The translations under genes and the position numbers were made by a program. From contig JASCOA010000017.1 in assembly GCA_029959365.1 (NCBI GenBank), positions 1 to 41,937 on the forward strand: a stretch of DNA of 41,937 nucleotides, read 5' to 3'. The notes beneath the pieces are model-generated. The model had not been told where the DNA came from. It saw only the letters and a program-made list of their open reading frames with translations, and searched no databases. The DNA is from Microbacteriaceae bacterium PS02343. Its GTDB lineage: Bacteria > Actinomycetota > Actinomycetes > Actinomycetales > Microbacteriaceae. Numbering within the stretch: position 1 is the first letter of the stretch; each line of letters opens with the position of its first letter. This document shows, piece by piece, positions 31,123 through 38,841 of this stretch.

Positions 31123-31728
31123 ATGCCGATCCGCCGCAGCCTCGCCGTGCTCGCCGCGGTCGCGGGCGGGGTGCTGCTCTGGAGCGAGCTGGTGCACCGC
31201 GCAGCGCACCGACGCGGCCCCGGCCGGAGCAGCGCACCGGTCGGCGCCGAGGCCGTGGTGGTGCTGGGCTTCCGCAACCGCGGCCTGCGGGCCAACGCCG
31301 TGAACCGGCATCGGATGCGCATCGCGCTGCGCTCGATGGACCCCGCCGCCGGCTCGACCCTGCTCGTGCTCTGCGGCGGCGCGGTGGCGGGCGGCGCGCC
31401 CGAGGCCGTGCTGCTGGCGCGGGAGAGCCGACGGCAGGGTTACGGCGGCAGCATCGCGCTCGACCGCACGAGCCGCAGCACGTGGGAGAACATCGCGAAC
31501 GCGGTGCCGTTCATCGAGCGAGCCGACACGATCCGCATCGCCTCGAACCCGCTGCACGCCGAGAAGGCGCGCACCTACCTGCTCCGCCAGCGCCCCGACC
31601 TCGCCGCGCGGCTCGGGCCGACGGCGGACCATCGCTGGGGCGAGGCGCTCTGGCTGAAGCCCGCCTTCGCGGCGGTCGGGCTGCGCAAGCTGCGCGCTCT
31701 GCGCCGTGCACTCCGAGCGGCTCCCTGA
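31123..31728 (+). CDS. YdcF family (DUF218) protein
   Basis: 201 residues. One N-terminal membrane or signal segment (about residues 6-21) is followed by a DUF218 domain: AVVVLGFRNRGLRANAVNRHRMRIAL, LLVLCGGAVAGGAPEAVLLARE, LDRTSRSTWENIANAVPFI and IRIASNPLHAEKARTYLLRQ. YdcF/SanA/ElyC proteins are implicated in envelope integrity; the biochemical role is uncertain. The start is probably leaderless: TACGGT (31111-31116) ends 6 nt before the ATG. No neighbour gives a clearer function. Confidence 0.87.
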   Translation: MPIRRSLAVLAAVAGGVLLWSELVHRAAHRRGPGRSSAPVGAEAVVVLGFRNRGLRANAVNRHRMRIALRSMDPAAGSTLLVLCGGAVAGGAPEAVLLARESRRQGYGGSIALDRTSRSTWENIANAVPFIERADTIRIASNPLHAEKARTYLLRQRPDLAARLGPTADHRWGEALWLKPAFAAVGLRKLRALRRALRAAP

Positions 31729-31782
31729 ACGCGAGCGCCCCGTCCGCTCGCCGCCGGCGGCCGCGCCGATACCGTCGACGGC

Positions 31783-31944
31783 ATGCTGAAGATCGTCGTC
31801 GCACTGCTCATCATCTGGGCCGCCCTCTCGATCCTCGGGTTCGTGATCGAGGGCCTGCTCTGGCTCGCGGTCGTCGGCCTCGTGCTCTTCGCGGCCACGG
31901 TCGTCTGGGGCTGGCTCAAGCGCCGCACCAAGTCCGCGCGCTGA
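31783..31944 (+). CDS. small hypothetical two-helix membrane protein
   Basis: 53 residues: two adjoining hydrophobic stretches (about residues 3-20 and 25-43) and a basic tail WLKRRTKSAR. TACCGT (31770-31775) ends 7 nt before the ATG, so a leaderless start fits. No family recognised, but length, topology and promoter spacing all look genuine. It ends just before the MerR-type promoter of the next gene. Confidence 0.65.
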   Translation: MLKIVVALLIIWAALSILGFVIEGLLWLAVVGLVLFAATVVWGWLKRRTKSAR

Positions 31945-31948
31945 TCGC

Positions 31949-31979
31949 TTGACCCTGCCCCAGGGGCATGGTCTTGAGT
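31949..31979 (+). promoter_or_regulatory. MerR-type promoter of the MerR gene
   Basis: TTGACC (31949-31954), 19-bp spacer, TTGAGT (31974-31979). The spacer dyad has arms at 31951-31961 (GACCCTGCCCC) and 31963-31973 (GGGGCATGGTC) with one mismatch. It is nearly identical to the promoter at 15634-15664, indicating a shared regulator, most simply the MerR protein encoded just downstream. Confidence 0.8.
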
Positions 31980-32004
31980 GGTTCCCGCATGAGAGGAGCC
32001 GACC

Positions 32005-32724
32005 ATGACCTGGAGCACCAGCCAGCTCGCCGAGCTCGCCGGCACGACCGTCAAGGCGATCCGGCACTACCACGAGATCGGGCTGCTCGATCATCCCGAG
32101 CGCGCCTCGAACGGCTACAAGCGATACACGACGCGGCACCTCGTCCGGGTGCTGCGCATCCGCCGCCTCGTCGACCTCGGGGTGCCGTTGGCCCGCATCC
32201 CCGCCGAGGGCGCCGCCGAGCAGAACCCCGGCGAGGCGCTCCGGATCATCGACGCCGAGCTCGCTGCGAGCATCGAGCGGCTGCAGAAGGTGCGCGCCGA
32301 GCTGGCGCTGATCCTGCAGCACGACGCCCCGGTCGACCTGCCGCCCGGCTTCAGCGCCGTGGCGGGCGAGCTCAGCGACACGGACCGCGCACTCGTGCTC
32401 ATCTACTCGCAGGTCGTCGACCACGACGCCATGGACTCGCTGCGCGACCTGATCGCGCGGCAGCCGCGCTCGCCGGGCGACGACGTGTTCGACGCCCTGC
32501 CCGAGGACGCCGATGAGGCCACGCGGCAGGCGCTGGCCGAGCAGCTCGCCGAGGAGGTGCTCGCGATCGGCGGAGGCCTCGACTGGATGGACGCCGACAC
32601 GCAGTCGCTGCACAGCGCGGCGCGCACCCAGGCGGTGATCGGCAGCTCCATGGCCGACCTCTACAACCGCGCTCAGCTCGACGTGCTGGTACGGGTGCAC
32701 GCGCTGGCGCACCGGCAGAGCTGA
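32005..32724 (+). CDS. MerR family transcriptional regulator
   Basis: 239 residues. The N-terminal MerR HTH is clear: STSQLAELAGTTVKAIRHYHEIGLLDHPERASNGYKRYTTRHLVRVLRIRRLVDLGVPL. A coiled helix follows (AASIERLQKVRAELALIL). The C-terminal 130 residues are helical and acidic (PEDADEATRQALAEQLAEEVL), without TipA-type or metal-binding cysteine motifs. There is no Cys in the protein, so metal-thiolate sensing is excluded. GAGAGGAGCC precedes the ATG. It probably activates its own promoter and the membrane protein at 15671-16300. Confidence 0.9.
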   Translation: MTWSTSQLAELAGTTVKAIRHYHEIGLLDHPERASNGYKRYTTRHLVRVLRIRRLVDLGVPLARIPAEGAAEQNPGEALRIIDAELAASIERLQKVRAELALILQHDAPVDLPPGFSAVAGELSDTDRALVLIYSQVVDHDAMDSLRDLIARQPRSPGDDVFDALPEDADEATRQALAEQLAEEVLAIGGGLDWMDADTQSLHSAARTQAVIGSSMADLYNRAQLDVLVRVHALAHRQS

Positions 32725-32733
32725 CCGGAGCCT

Positions 32734-32761
32734 GGATGCGCGCCCGCTGCTCGGCGCATCC
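32734..32761 (+). terminator. hairpin after the MerR gene
   Basis: GGATGCGC (32734-32741) and GCGCATCC (32754-32761) form an 8-bp perfect stem with a 12-nt loop, starting 10 nt after the MerR stop codon. The right arm overlaps a copy of GCATCCGCTCG (32756-32766). Confidence 0.55.
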
Positions 32762-32788
32762 GCTCGCCCGCGCGGGGACGATGGCTGC

Positions 32789-32944
32789 ATGGCACGAGCG
32801 CAGCGCGAGACGAAGCCGTGCGCCCACTGCGGGCGCCCCTTCGAGAACCGCAAGCGCTGGGACGGCCGCGAGCAGTGGGACGCGGTGCGGTACTGCTCGC
32901 GCGGCTGCCGCTCCGCAGCCGCTCGGGACCGGCGGCGGGCATGA
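32789..32944 (+). CDS. DUF2256 zinc-ribbon-like protein
   Basis: 51 residues. CAHCGRPFENRKRWDGREQW and YCSRGCRSAA give two Cys pairs (C-x2-C and C-x3-C) that probably bind zinc. This is the DUF2256 pattern (KPC-x-x-C-GRPFxWRKKW...YCSxxCR). DUF2256 genes are often next to, or fused with, genes for cryptochrome/photolyase proteins, as here. The TGA overlaps the ATG of the photolyase-like gene by 4 nt, so they are coupled. The function is unknown. Confidence 0.85.
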   Translation: MARAQRETKPCAHCGRPFENRKRWDGREQWDAVRYCSRGCRSAAARDRRRA

Positions 32945-34380
32945 CGAGCGCCGCGCTGATCCTCGGCACCCAGCTCTTCGAGCGGCACCCGGCACTCGAC
33001 GATCCGGACATCGACGAGCTGCTCGTCGTCGAATCGGCCGCGCGCTTCGCGAAGCTGCCGTACCACCAGCACAAGATCGTGCTGCTGCTCGCCGGCCTGC
33101 GCCAGCTCGTCGCGCGGCTCGAGGCGGAGGGGCGCACCGTGCGCGTCGTGCGCCTCGACGAGGGGCTGGGCTTCGCCGCCGGCGTCGAGCACCTCGTGCG
33201 CGAGCACGCCATCGACGGCCTCGCCTGGATGAGCGCCACCGACCGCGGCGTCGACGAGCGGATGCACGCACTCTGCGAGCGCCTCGGCCTGCGCTCCAAG
33301 CGCTACCGGGACGCCCTGTTCCTCACGCCGGCCGAGCTCGCGGACGAGTGGTTCGCGGCGCATCCGACGCCCGTGATGGAGGACTTCTACCGCTGGCAGC
33401 GGCAGCGCACCGGCATCCTCATGCACGGGCGGCAGCCCGCGGGCGGGCAGTGGAACTACGACCACGACAACCGGCATCCGCTGCCGAAGGCCGGCGTCGA
33501 GGCCCCGGCGCTGCCCCGGCCGGAGCGCGATGCGATCACGGATGCGGCGATCGAGGAGGTCGCGGCGCGCTTCGCCGACCACCCCGGCGACGCCCGCGGC
33601 TTCTGGTTGCCGGTCACCCCGTCCGACGCCCGCGCCTGGCTGCGCGCCTTCGTCGCCGAGCGGCTGACGGACTTCGGCCGCTACGAGGACGCGATGGCGG
33701 CCGAGCAGCCGTTCCTCTTCCACTCGGTGCTCACGCCGATGCTCAACATCGGGCTCGTCACGGTCGACGAGGTGCTCGAGGCGGTGCTCGCCGCCGACGG
33801 CGCTCCCCTCAACTCGGTCGAGGGCTTCGTGCGGCAGGTCATCGGCTGGCGCGAGTACATGCGCGGCATGTACCGCGCGCATCCGCAGCTCGAGTCGGTC
33901 AACGAGCTCGACCTCGACCGCGAGCTGGAGCCCTGGTGGTACGACCTCGACGGCGTGCCCGACGACCTGCCCGAGCCCGTGCGCAGCGTGCTCGAGCGGG
34001 TGCACCGGCACGGCTACGCGCACCACATCGAGCGGCTCATGGTGCTCGGCAACTGGTTCCTGCTGAACGGCTACGCGCCGCGCTCGGTGAACGACTGGTT
34101 CCTGGCGCTGTTCGTCGACGCCTACGAGTGGGTCATGGTGCCCAACGTCATGGGCATGAGCCAGTACGCCGACGGCGGCCTCGTCGGCACCAAGCCCTAC
34201 GTCTCGGGCGGCGCCTACCTGCAGCGGATGGGGCGCTGGTGGCGCAACGCGGATGCGGCGAAGGACTCCGCCTTCACCGAGGCGTACTGGGCCTTCCTCG
34301 AGCGGCACGAGGATCGGCTGTCGGAGAACCACCGGATGGCGCGTCCGCTCGCCCAGATGCGGGCGCGGAGAGAGGACTGA
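32941..34380 (+). CDS. cryptochrome/photolyase-related protein (FeS-BCP class) lacking the Fe-S cysteines
   Basis: 479 residues. The overall sequence is that of the prokaryotic PhrB/CryB-like class: LILGTQLFERHPAL, LPYHQHKIVLLLAGLRQ, GGQWNYDHDNRHPLP, VRQVIGWREYMRGMY, YAHHIERLMVLGNWFLL, DAYEWVMVPNVMGMSQYADGG, KPYVSGGAYLQRM. Such proteins repair (6-4) photoproducts or act as light sensors, using FAD. The class normally has four cysteines binding a 4Fe-4S cluster near the C-terminus. Here only Cys112 exists, and the cluster loop is replaced by a shorter GRWWRNADAAKDSAF stretch. The FAD-binding blocks look intact. Coupled to the DUF2256 gene. Confidence 0.9.
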   Translation: MTSAALILGTQLFERHPALDDPDIDELLVVESAARFAKLPYHQHKIVLLLAGLRQLVARLEAEGRTVRVVRLDEGLGFAAGVEHLVREHAIDGLAWMSATDRGVDERMHALCERLGLRSKRYRDALFLTPAELADEWFAAHPTPVMEDFYRWQRQRTGILMHGRQPAGGQWNYDHDNRHPLPKAGVEAPALPRPERDAITDAAIEEVAARFADHPGDARGFWLPVTPSDARAWLRAFVAERLTDFGRYEDAMAAEQPFLFHSVLTPMLNIGLVTVDEVLEAVLAADGAPLNSVEGFVRQVIGWREYMRGMYRAHPQLESVNELDLDRELEPWWYDLDGVPDDLPEPVRSVLERVHRHGYAHHIERLMVLGNWFLLNGYAPRSVNDWFLALFVDAYEWVMVPNVMGMSQYADGGLVGTKPYVSGGAYLQRMGRWWRNADAAKDSAFTEAYWAFLERHEDRLSENHRMARPLAQMRARRED

Positions 34381-34399
34381 TCCGGCAGCGGCGGGACGG

Positions 34400-34675
34400 C
34401 TAGGCGCGTCGCGCTGCCGCGGCGATCGTCTCCTCGTCCAGCAGGTAGCCGTCCTCGGCGGCGATGTCGATCACCGGCCGGTTCTCGGGATCCTGGCGCT
34501 CCAGCTCGGCCGCGACCGCGCGCAGGTGCCGGGCCGCGTCATCGAGCCCCAGCGCCGAGAGGGCCTGCAGCACCGCGCCGAGCTCGCCGTCCCGGCGCTC
34601 GATGGCGGCGAGCATGCCGTGCTGCATCACGTCGCGGTGGAAGGCCGTCACCGGCTCCTGATCCGCTGCGCGCAT
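34400..34675 (-). CDS. small hypothetical soluble protein
   Basis: 91 residues, largely helical, starting MRAADQEPVTAFHRDVMQHG and ending DEETIAAAARRA, with no Cys and no membrane segment. The start at 34675 is supported by TACGCT ending 6 nt upstream (leaderless). Longer in-frame starts upstream run into the BCCT promoter and are rejected. No family recognised. It converges with the photolyase-like gene. Confidence 0.55.
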   Translation of the reverse strand: MRAADQEPVTAFHRDVMQHGMLAAIERRDGELGAVLQALSALGLDDAARHLRAVAAELERQDPENRPVIDIAAEDGYLLDEETIAAAARRA

Positions 34676-34766
34676 CCCGGCAGCGTAGCGAGCCCGAACC
34701 CGAACGCGAGGTGGGAAGGCGTGCAGCGATTGGCCCCCATCCGAGTGCTTGGGCACGATTGAAGCT

Positions 34767-36869
34767 ATGGACGAACCCGAGAAGACCACGAGTCCCGCCC
34801 AGGCCGGCCCACCGCATCCGAGCTCCCCCGCAGCCCGCGCCGGCGACAGCGCCAAGCGCATCGCCAAGGAGCTCGTCGATCCCGCGCCCGACGGCATCCA
34901 CCCCGCGCTCATCCCCGGCCTCGGCGTCGAGCAGACCAACCGCGTCTTCCGCACCGACCGCGTCGTCTTCGCAATCGCGCTCGCCTTCACGGTCGGGTTC
35001 ATCGCCTGGGGCGTGCTCGCCGGCGACAGCCTCGCCGCCGCGGCCGCGGCCGGCCTCGACTGGGTCATCACCTACACCGGCTGGTTCTTCACCTCCATCG
35101 CGACGGTCGTGCTCGTCTTCATGCTCTGGGTCGGCTTCGGGCGCTTCGGGCGCATCCGCCTGGGCACCGACGACGAGAAGCCCGAGTTCTCGATGTTCTC
35201 GTGGATCTCGATGCTCTTCGCCGCGGGCATGGGCATCGGCCTCGTCTTCTGGGGCGCCGCCGAGCCGCTGAACTTCTTCGAGTCGCCGCCGCCCGGCAGC
35301 GCCGAGGCCGGCACCATCGAGGCGATGCACACCGCGCTCACGCAGGTGCTCTACCACTGGGGCCCGCAGGCCTGGGCGTTCTACGCCCTCATCGGCGGTG
35401 CCATCGCCTACGGCGCTTACCGCCGCGGCCGCCTGCCCCTGATCTCGTCGATCTTCGCCCCGCTGCTCGGCGAGCAGCGCACCAGCGGCCCGATCGGCAA
35501 GACCATCGACATCTTCGCGATCATCGTCACGCTCTTCGGCACCGCGGCCTCGCTCGGCCTCGGCGCCCTGCAGATCGGGCACGGCGTCGAGATCATCGCC
35601 GGCGTGGGCCCGGTCGGCAACGGCCTGCTCATCGGCGTGATCACCGTGCTGACGATCGCGTTCATCATCTCGGCCGTCTCGGGCGTCTCGCGCGGCATCC
35701 GGGCGCTGTCGAACATCAACGCCGCCGTGGCGATGCTGCTGGCGCTCTTCGTGTTCTTCGTCGGACCGACGATGCTGATCCTCAACGTCATCCCGTCCGT
35801 CGCGGCGCAGTTCGTCGGCGACCTGCCGCAGATGATCGCCCGATCCGGATCGCAGGGCGAGGAGGCGCAGGCCTTCCTGTCGGCGTGGACGATCTTCTAC
35901 TGGGCCTGGTGGATCAGCTGGTCTCCCTTCGTCGGCATGTTCATCGCGAAGGTCTCGCGCGGGCGCACGCTGCGCCAGTTCGTCTCGGTCGTCGTTATCG
36001 TGCCCTCGGCGGTCTCGTTCCTGTGGTTCGCCATCTTCGGCACCACGGCCATCAACGACCAGATGAACGGCGCCGGCCTCGCCGTCAGCCCCTCCGAGGA
36101 GGTGCTCTTCAGCGTGCTCGCCGACCTGCCGCTGGCCGGCATCACGACGGTGATCGCCGCCGTGCTCGTGGCGATCTTCTTCGTGACCGGCGCCGACAGC
36201 GCCTCGCTCGTGATGGGCACGCTCTCCCAGCAGGGCAAGCCCGATCCGTCCCGCTGGGTCACCGTGGTCTGGGGAACCCTGGTCGGCGCGATCGCCGCGG
36301 TGCTCCTGGTCGCCGGCGGCGAGGACGGCGGCGGGCTCACCGCGCTGCAGAACGTGACGATCATCGCGGCCCTGCCGTTCGCGATCATCATGGCGTTCAT
36401 GATGGTGGCGTTCACGAAGGACCTGCGCAGCGATCCGCTCATCCAGCGCGACGCCTACGCCGAGCGGGCCGTGCGCCACTCCGTGCGCGTGGGCCTCGAG
36501 GAGCACGGCGACGACTTCGCGCTCGCGGCCGTGCCCTACGACCACTCGCAGGACGACCTGGCCTGGGTCGAGCCGCAGACCGATGAGACGCTGCTCGAGA
36601 CCTACACGGCCGCGATCGACGTCATCGAGCCGGCGGACGACTCGGCGGTCGCGACGGAGCCCACCGGCGGCTCCTCCGACGCCGCCCAGCCGGCTGCACC
36701 GCCCAAGGTGCACGGACGCCGCTCCGCTTCGGCCATCGAGCCGAGCACGGGCGCCATCGGCCTGCCCCGCTCGTCCGACGCGGACCGCAGCGCCTCCGAG
36801 GGCGCAGCGCCCGGCGGCACCGCTGACCCCGACCTGCCCGCGCGGCGCGGGGAGCGCGACCCGGAGTGA
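34767..36869 (+). CDS. BCCT family transporter (betaine/choline/carnitine type)
   Basis: 700 residues. Twelve membrane segments are expected. The BCCT motifs are clear: GMGIGLVFWGAAEPLNFF, TQVLYHWGPQAWAFYALIGG and the Trp-rich signature WAWWISWSPFVGMFIAKVSRGRT, then FFVTGADSASLVMGTLS. Relatives import glycine betaine, choline or carnitine with Na+ or H+ and are often activated by osmotic stress. The cytoplasmic N-terminus is about 55 residues. The C-terminal tail of roughly 150 residues (from about 550) is polar and Pro/Ser/Asp-rich, longer than in many relatives. ATG at 34767 chosen; CACGAT ends 7 nt upstream, so it may be leaderless. Confidence 0.94.
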   Translation: MDEPEKTTSPAQAGPPHPSSPAARAGDSAKRIAKELVDPAPDGIHPALIPGLGVEQTNRVFRTDRVVFAIALAFTVGFIAWGVLAGDSLAAAAAAGLDWVITYTGWFFTSIATVVLVFMLWVGFGRFGRIRLGTDDEKPEFSMFSWISMLFAAGMGIGLVFWGAAEPLNFFESPPPGSAEAGTIEAMHTALTQVLYHWGPQAWAFYALIGGAIAYGAYRRGRLPLISSIFAPLLGEQRTSGPIGKTIDIFAIIVTLFGTAASLGLGALQIGHGVEIIAGVGPVGNGLLIGVITVLTIAFIISAVSGVSRGIRALSNINAAVAMLLALFVFFVGPTMLILNVIPSVAAQFVGDLPQMIARSGSQGEEAQAFLSAWTIFYWAWWISWSPFVGMFIAKVSRGRTLRQFVSVVVIVPSAVSFLWFAIFGTTAINDQMNGAGLAVSPSEEVLFSVLADLPLAGITTVIAAVLVAIFFVTGADSASLVMGTLSQQGKPDPSRWVTVVWGTLVGAIAAVLLVAGGEDGGGLTALQNVTIIAALPFAIIMAFMMVAFTKDLRSDPLIQRDAYAERAVRHSVRVGLEEHGDDFALAAVPYDHSQDDLAWVEPQTDETLLETYTAAIDVIEPADDSAVATEPTGGSSDAAQPAAPPKVHGRRSASAIEPSTGAIGLPRSSDADRSASEGAAPGGTADPDLPARRGERDPE

Positions 36870-36875
36870 GCGCGA

Positions 36876-36894
36876 GCCCTCCGGCGAGGAGGGC
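36876..36894 (+). terminator. hairpin terminator of the BCCT gene
   Basis: GCCCTCC-GGCGA-GGAGGGC, 7-bp perfect stem with a 5-nt loop, 6 nt after the BCCT stop codon. It lies between converging genes, so it may also serve the lipoprotein gene on the other strand. Confidence 0.6.
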
Positions 36895-36956
36895 GAGCGG
36901 ATGAGGGCGGTGCGGCACGTGTCTTCGGACGCGGCCGCGCCGCCCTCCGTCGTGGA

Positions 36957-37406
36957 TCAGCCGCCCGCGCCCTCGAGCGGCGTGCCCTCGCGGCTGTCCC
37001 AGGCGTAGATCGCGTCGTCGGCCTCGAAGACCTGCCACCAGCCGCAGGTCCATCCGCTCTCCGGCGTCTCCTCAGGCCACCAGCCCGACGGCAGGGTCGT
37101 CTGCACCTCGATGGCGGACGGCTCGCAGTAGTCGGCGGTGACGCCCTCGTCGGAGACGAAGGAGAGGTGGTTGCCGTAGGCGCGCTGGTCGTTGAAGAGC
37201 CGCAGCTCGGTCGCGTCGGCGGGCACGAGCTCGGGGATGCGGAAGCCCTCGTCGCTATCGAGCGCCTGCTCGAGGTCGTCCCAGCTCCACGAGCCGTGAT
37301 AGAGGTCGCCGCCCAGGAGCTCGCCGCCCGAGCAGGCGGTGAGCGCGGTGCCGAGCACCGCCGTCGTGGCGAGGCCGAGGGTGATGCGTGCTGTGCGTGA
37401 AGTCAT
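36957..37406 (-). CDS. hypothetical lipoprotein
   Basis: 149 residues. A signal peptide ends at the lipobox LTAC with Cys25 as the lipid site (VLGTALTACSGG). The mature part is acidic and rich in Trp/Tyr (DLYHGSWSWDDLEQALDSDEGF, LPSGWWPEETPESGWTCGWWQVFEADDAIYAWDS) with two further Cys that could form a disulfide. No family recognised. An extracellular, membrane-attached location is a firm inference from the lipobox; the role is unknown. Confidence 0.75.
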   Translation of the reverse strand: MTSRTARITLGLATTAVLGTALTACSGGELLGGDLYHGSWSWDDLEQALDSDEGFRIPELVPADATELRLFNDQRAYGNHLSFVSDEGVTADYCEPSAIEVQTTLPSGWWPEETPESGWTCGWWQVFEADDAIYAWDSREGTPLEGAGG

Positions 37407-37602
37407 GCTCCGAGTCCACCGCGGCGGCCCCCACCTGCGCGTCGGGCTCGGGTGCCGACCCGCTCCTCCGCTCGGCGGATCGGTGCTGGGTGGTCGCCCC
37501 TAGGGTCGCCTCGGGGCCGCCGCGGCAGCACGCTCGGGGTCGGGGCCCGTTCCGGTGGCCCGCTCGCAGGACGCACTGACGGGCGGATGCGAGGATCGGC
37601 CC

Positions 37603-37965
37603 ATGCGCGCATCCACCGCCCTGCTCGCCGGGGTCCTCGGCGCCGCCGGCGCCCTGCACCTGGTCAAGCCCTCCGTCTACGAGGGCGTCGTGCCCGGTTG
37701 GGTGCCCGGCACCCCGCGCCAGGTGGTGCTCGCCAGCGGCGTCGCCGAGGCGGCGCTCGGCGCCGGGCTGCTCGCGCCGCGCACCCGTCGGCTCGCGGCC
37801 TGGGGCGCCGTGGCGCTGTTCGTGGCGGTGTTCCCCGCCAACGTCGAGCACTTCCGCAAGACCCGGGGCCGCACGGGCCCCGAGCGCGTGATCACCGCGG
37901 TGCGCCTGCCGCTCCAGGTGCCGCTCGTGTGCTGGGCCGTGCGAGTGGCGCGTACCGTGGACTGA
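37603..37965 (+). CDS. DoxX-like small membrane protein
   Basis: 120 residues with about four hydrophobic segments (near residues 3-18, 40-60, 63-80 and 97-115). LVKPSVYEGVVPGWVPGTPRQVVLASGVAEAALGAGLL and VALFVAVFPANVEHF match the small DoxX-like proteins of actinobacteria. Function unknown. ATG at 37603 follows GAGGAT by 6 nt, which could be a ribosome binding site or a poor -10 box. The small soluble protein at 37988 follows after 22 nt, possibly in the same transcript. Confidence 0.75.
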   Translation: MRASTALLAGVLGAAGALHLVKPSVYEGVVPGWVPGTPRQVVLASGVAEAALGAGLLAPRTRRLAAWGAVALFVAVFPANVEHFRKTRGRTGPERVITAVRLPLQVPLVCWAVRVARTVD

Positions 37966-37987
37966 ACGACGAACGAGGGGCGACGAG

Positions 37988-38158
37988 ATGGGGCTCATCC
38001 ACTGGTGGCGCGAGCGGCAGCTCGCGAAGGCCGTGGAGCGCGGCGAGACCGAGCGGCCCGACCGCGCGCTGCTCACCGACGACCCGCGAGGCGGCGGCAG
38101 CTACGCCGACTCCGACCGCGGCACCTACGAGGGCCCGGCCCACGGCCACCGGATGTGA
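37988..38158 (+). CDS. small hypothetical protein
   Basis: 56 residues, hydrophilic: MGLIHWWRERQLAKAVERGE, then a Gly/Asp/Ser-rich tail ending HGHRM. CGAGGGGCGACGAG before the ATG is a good ribosome binding site. It lies 22 nt after the DoxX-like gene. No family recognised. It ends 10 bp from the truncated tautomerase on the other strand. Confidence 0.55.
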   Translation: MGLIHWWRERQLAKAVERGETERPDRALLTDDPRGGGSYADSDRGTYEGPAHGHRM

Positions 38159-38168
38159 TCAGGGCCGA

Positions 38169-38285
38169 TCAGACCTCGACGGGGTAGTCGAGCGCACTCA
38201 TGACGGCCGCGTGGATCGCATCGGAGAGCTGCTGCCGACGCCGGTCGAGCGCGGCCCGGTGCCCGGTGATCACGATCTGCGCCAT
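38169..38285 (-). pseudogene. truncated tautomerase-family gene (N-terminal fragment)
   Basis: 38 residues: MAQIVITGHRAALDRRRQQL followed by SDAIHAAVMSALDYPVEV. This matches the opening of tautomerase proteins (first strand, then the helix SDAIHxAVxxALxxP), after which the intact family continues for at least 25, usually about 90, residues. Here a TGA follows at once, and the DNA beyond is the end of the opposite-strand gene at 37988-38158. The residue after Met is Ala rather than the catalytic Pro. The promoter appears intact: TAAGGT ends 7 nt before the ATG and overlaps the upstream stop codon. Confidence 0.6.
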
Positions 38286-38295
38286 GCCCCCGACC

Positions 38296-38841
38296 TTAGC
38301 CGCGCAGCGCCGCCGCCTCGCTGCGCCAGCGCGCGAGCAGCGCCCACGGGTCGTCGACGCCGGCGCGCAGCGCGACGAGGTGGGCCTCGAGCTCGGGCGA
38401 GGGCGCGAACCACTCGGTGCCGGGGTGCCGGGTGGCGGCGAACTGGCCGTGGCGCATCCGCTCGCGATGGCGGTCGCCGCGCTCGAGCGCGACGAGCTCG
38501 TGGTGCCGGATCGCGCCGAGCCGCCGCCGCAGGTTGGCCGTGGTGCCGATCTTGTACCGCTCGTCGAAGCGCAGGTAGTAGACCACGTCGACGCGCGGGG
38601 GCGGCAGCTCGGTGTCGGGCAGCACGTCGTTGCGCCACTCGCAGTGCGCGCAGAGCCAGCCGCTCGGGTACCGCACGCCGAGGCGCGAGGCGCAGGCCGG
38701 GCAGGGCGTCGGCAGCAGGTCCTCGCATCCGCTCGCCGTCGCCGAGTCGGCCGCCAGCGCCAGGTGATCGGCGCACAGCGCGACGAGCGCGCCCGTCGCA
38801 GCGGGCTCGCCGCAGGTCGGCACGAGGCAGAACGGATGCAC
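38296..38841 (-). CDS. GIY-YIG nuclease family protein with zinc ribbon
   Basis: 181 residues from GTG at 38841. The N-terminal part has Cys and His clusters (FCLVPTCG, LCADHLAL), then the ribbon CPACASRLGVRYPSGWLCAHCEW (two C-x2-C pairs). The GIY-YIG/T5orf172 core follows: VVYYLRFDERYKIGTTANLRRRLGAI, with a later Glu region. Such proteins may be nucleases of repair, mobile-element or phage-defence type; the function here is unknown. Probably leaderless: TAGCCT ends 6 nt before the GTG. The truncated tautomerase gene follows directly. Confidence 0.82.
   Translation of the reverse strand: MHPFCLVPTCGEPAATGALVALCADHLALAADSATASGCEDLLPTPCPACASRLGVRYPSGWLCAHCEWRNDVLPDTELPPPRVDVVYYLRFDERYKIGTTANLRRRLGAIRHHELVALERGDRHRERMRHGQFAATRHPGTEWFAPSPELEAHLVALRAGVDDPWALLARWRSEAAALRG

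Noticed and set aside
29779-34332. A 1517-codon minus-strand open frame opposite the MerR, DUF2256 and photolyase-like genes.
   Set aside because: It has no recognisable domain, is composed of His/Arg/Leu/Val shadow sequence, and the opposite strand carries clear protein families.
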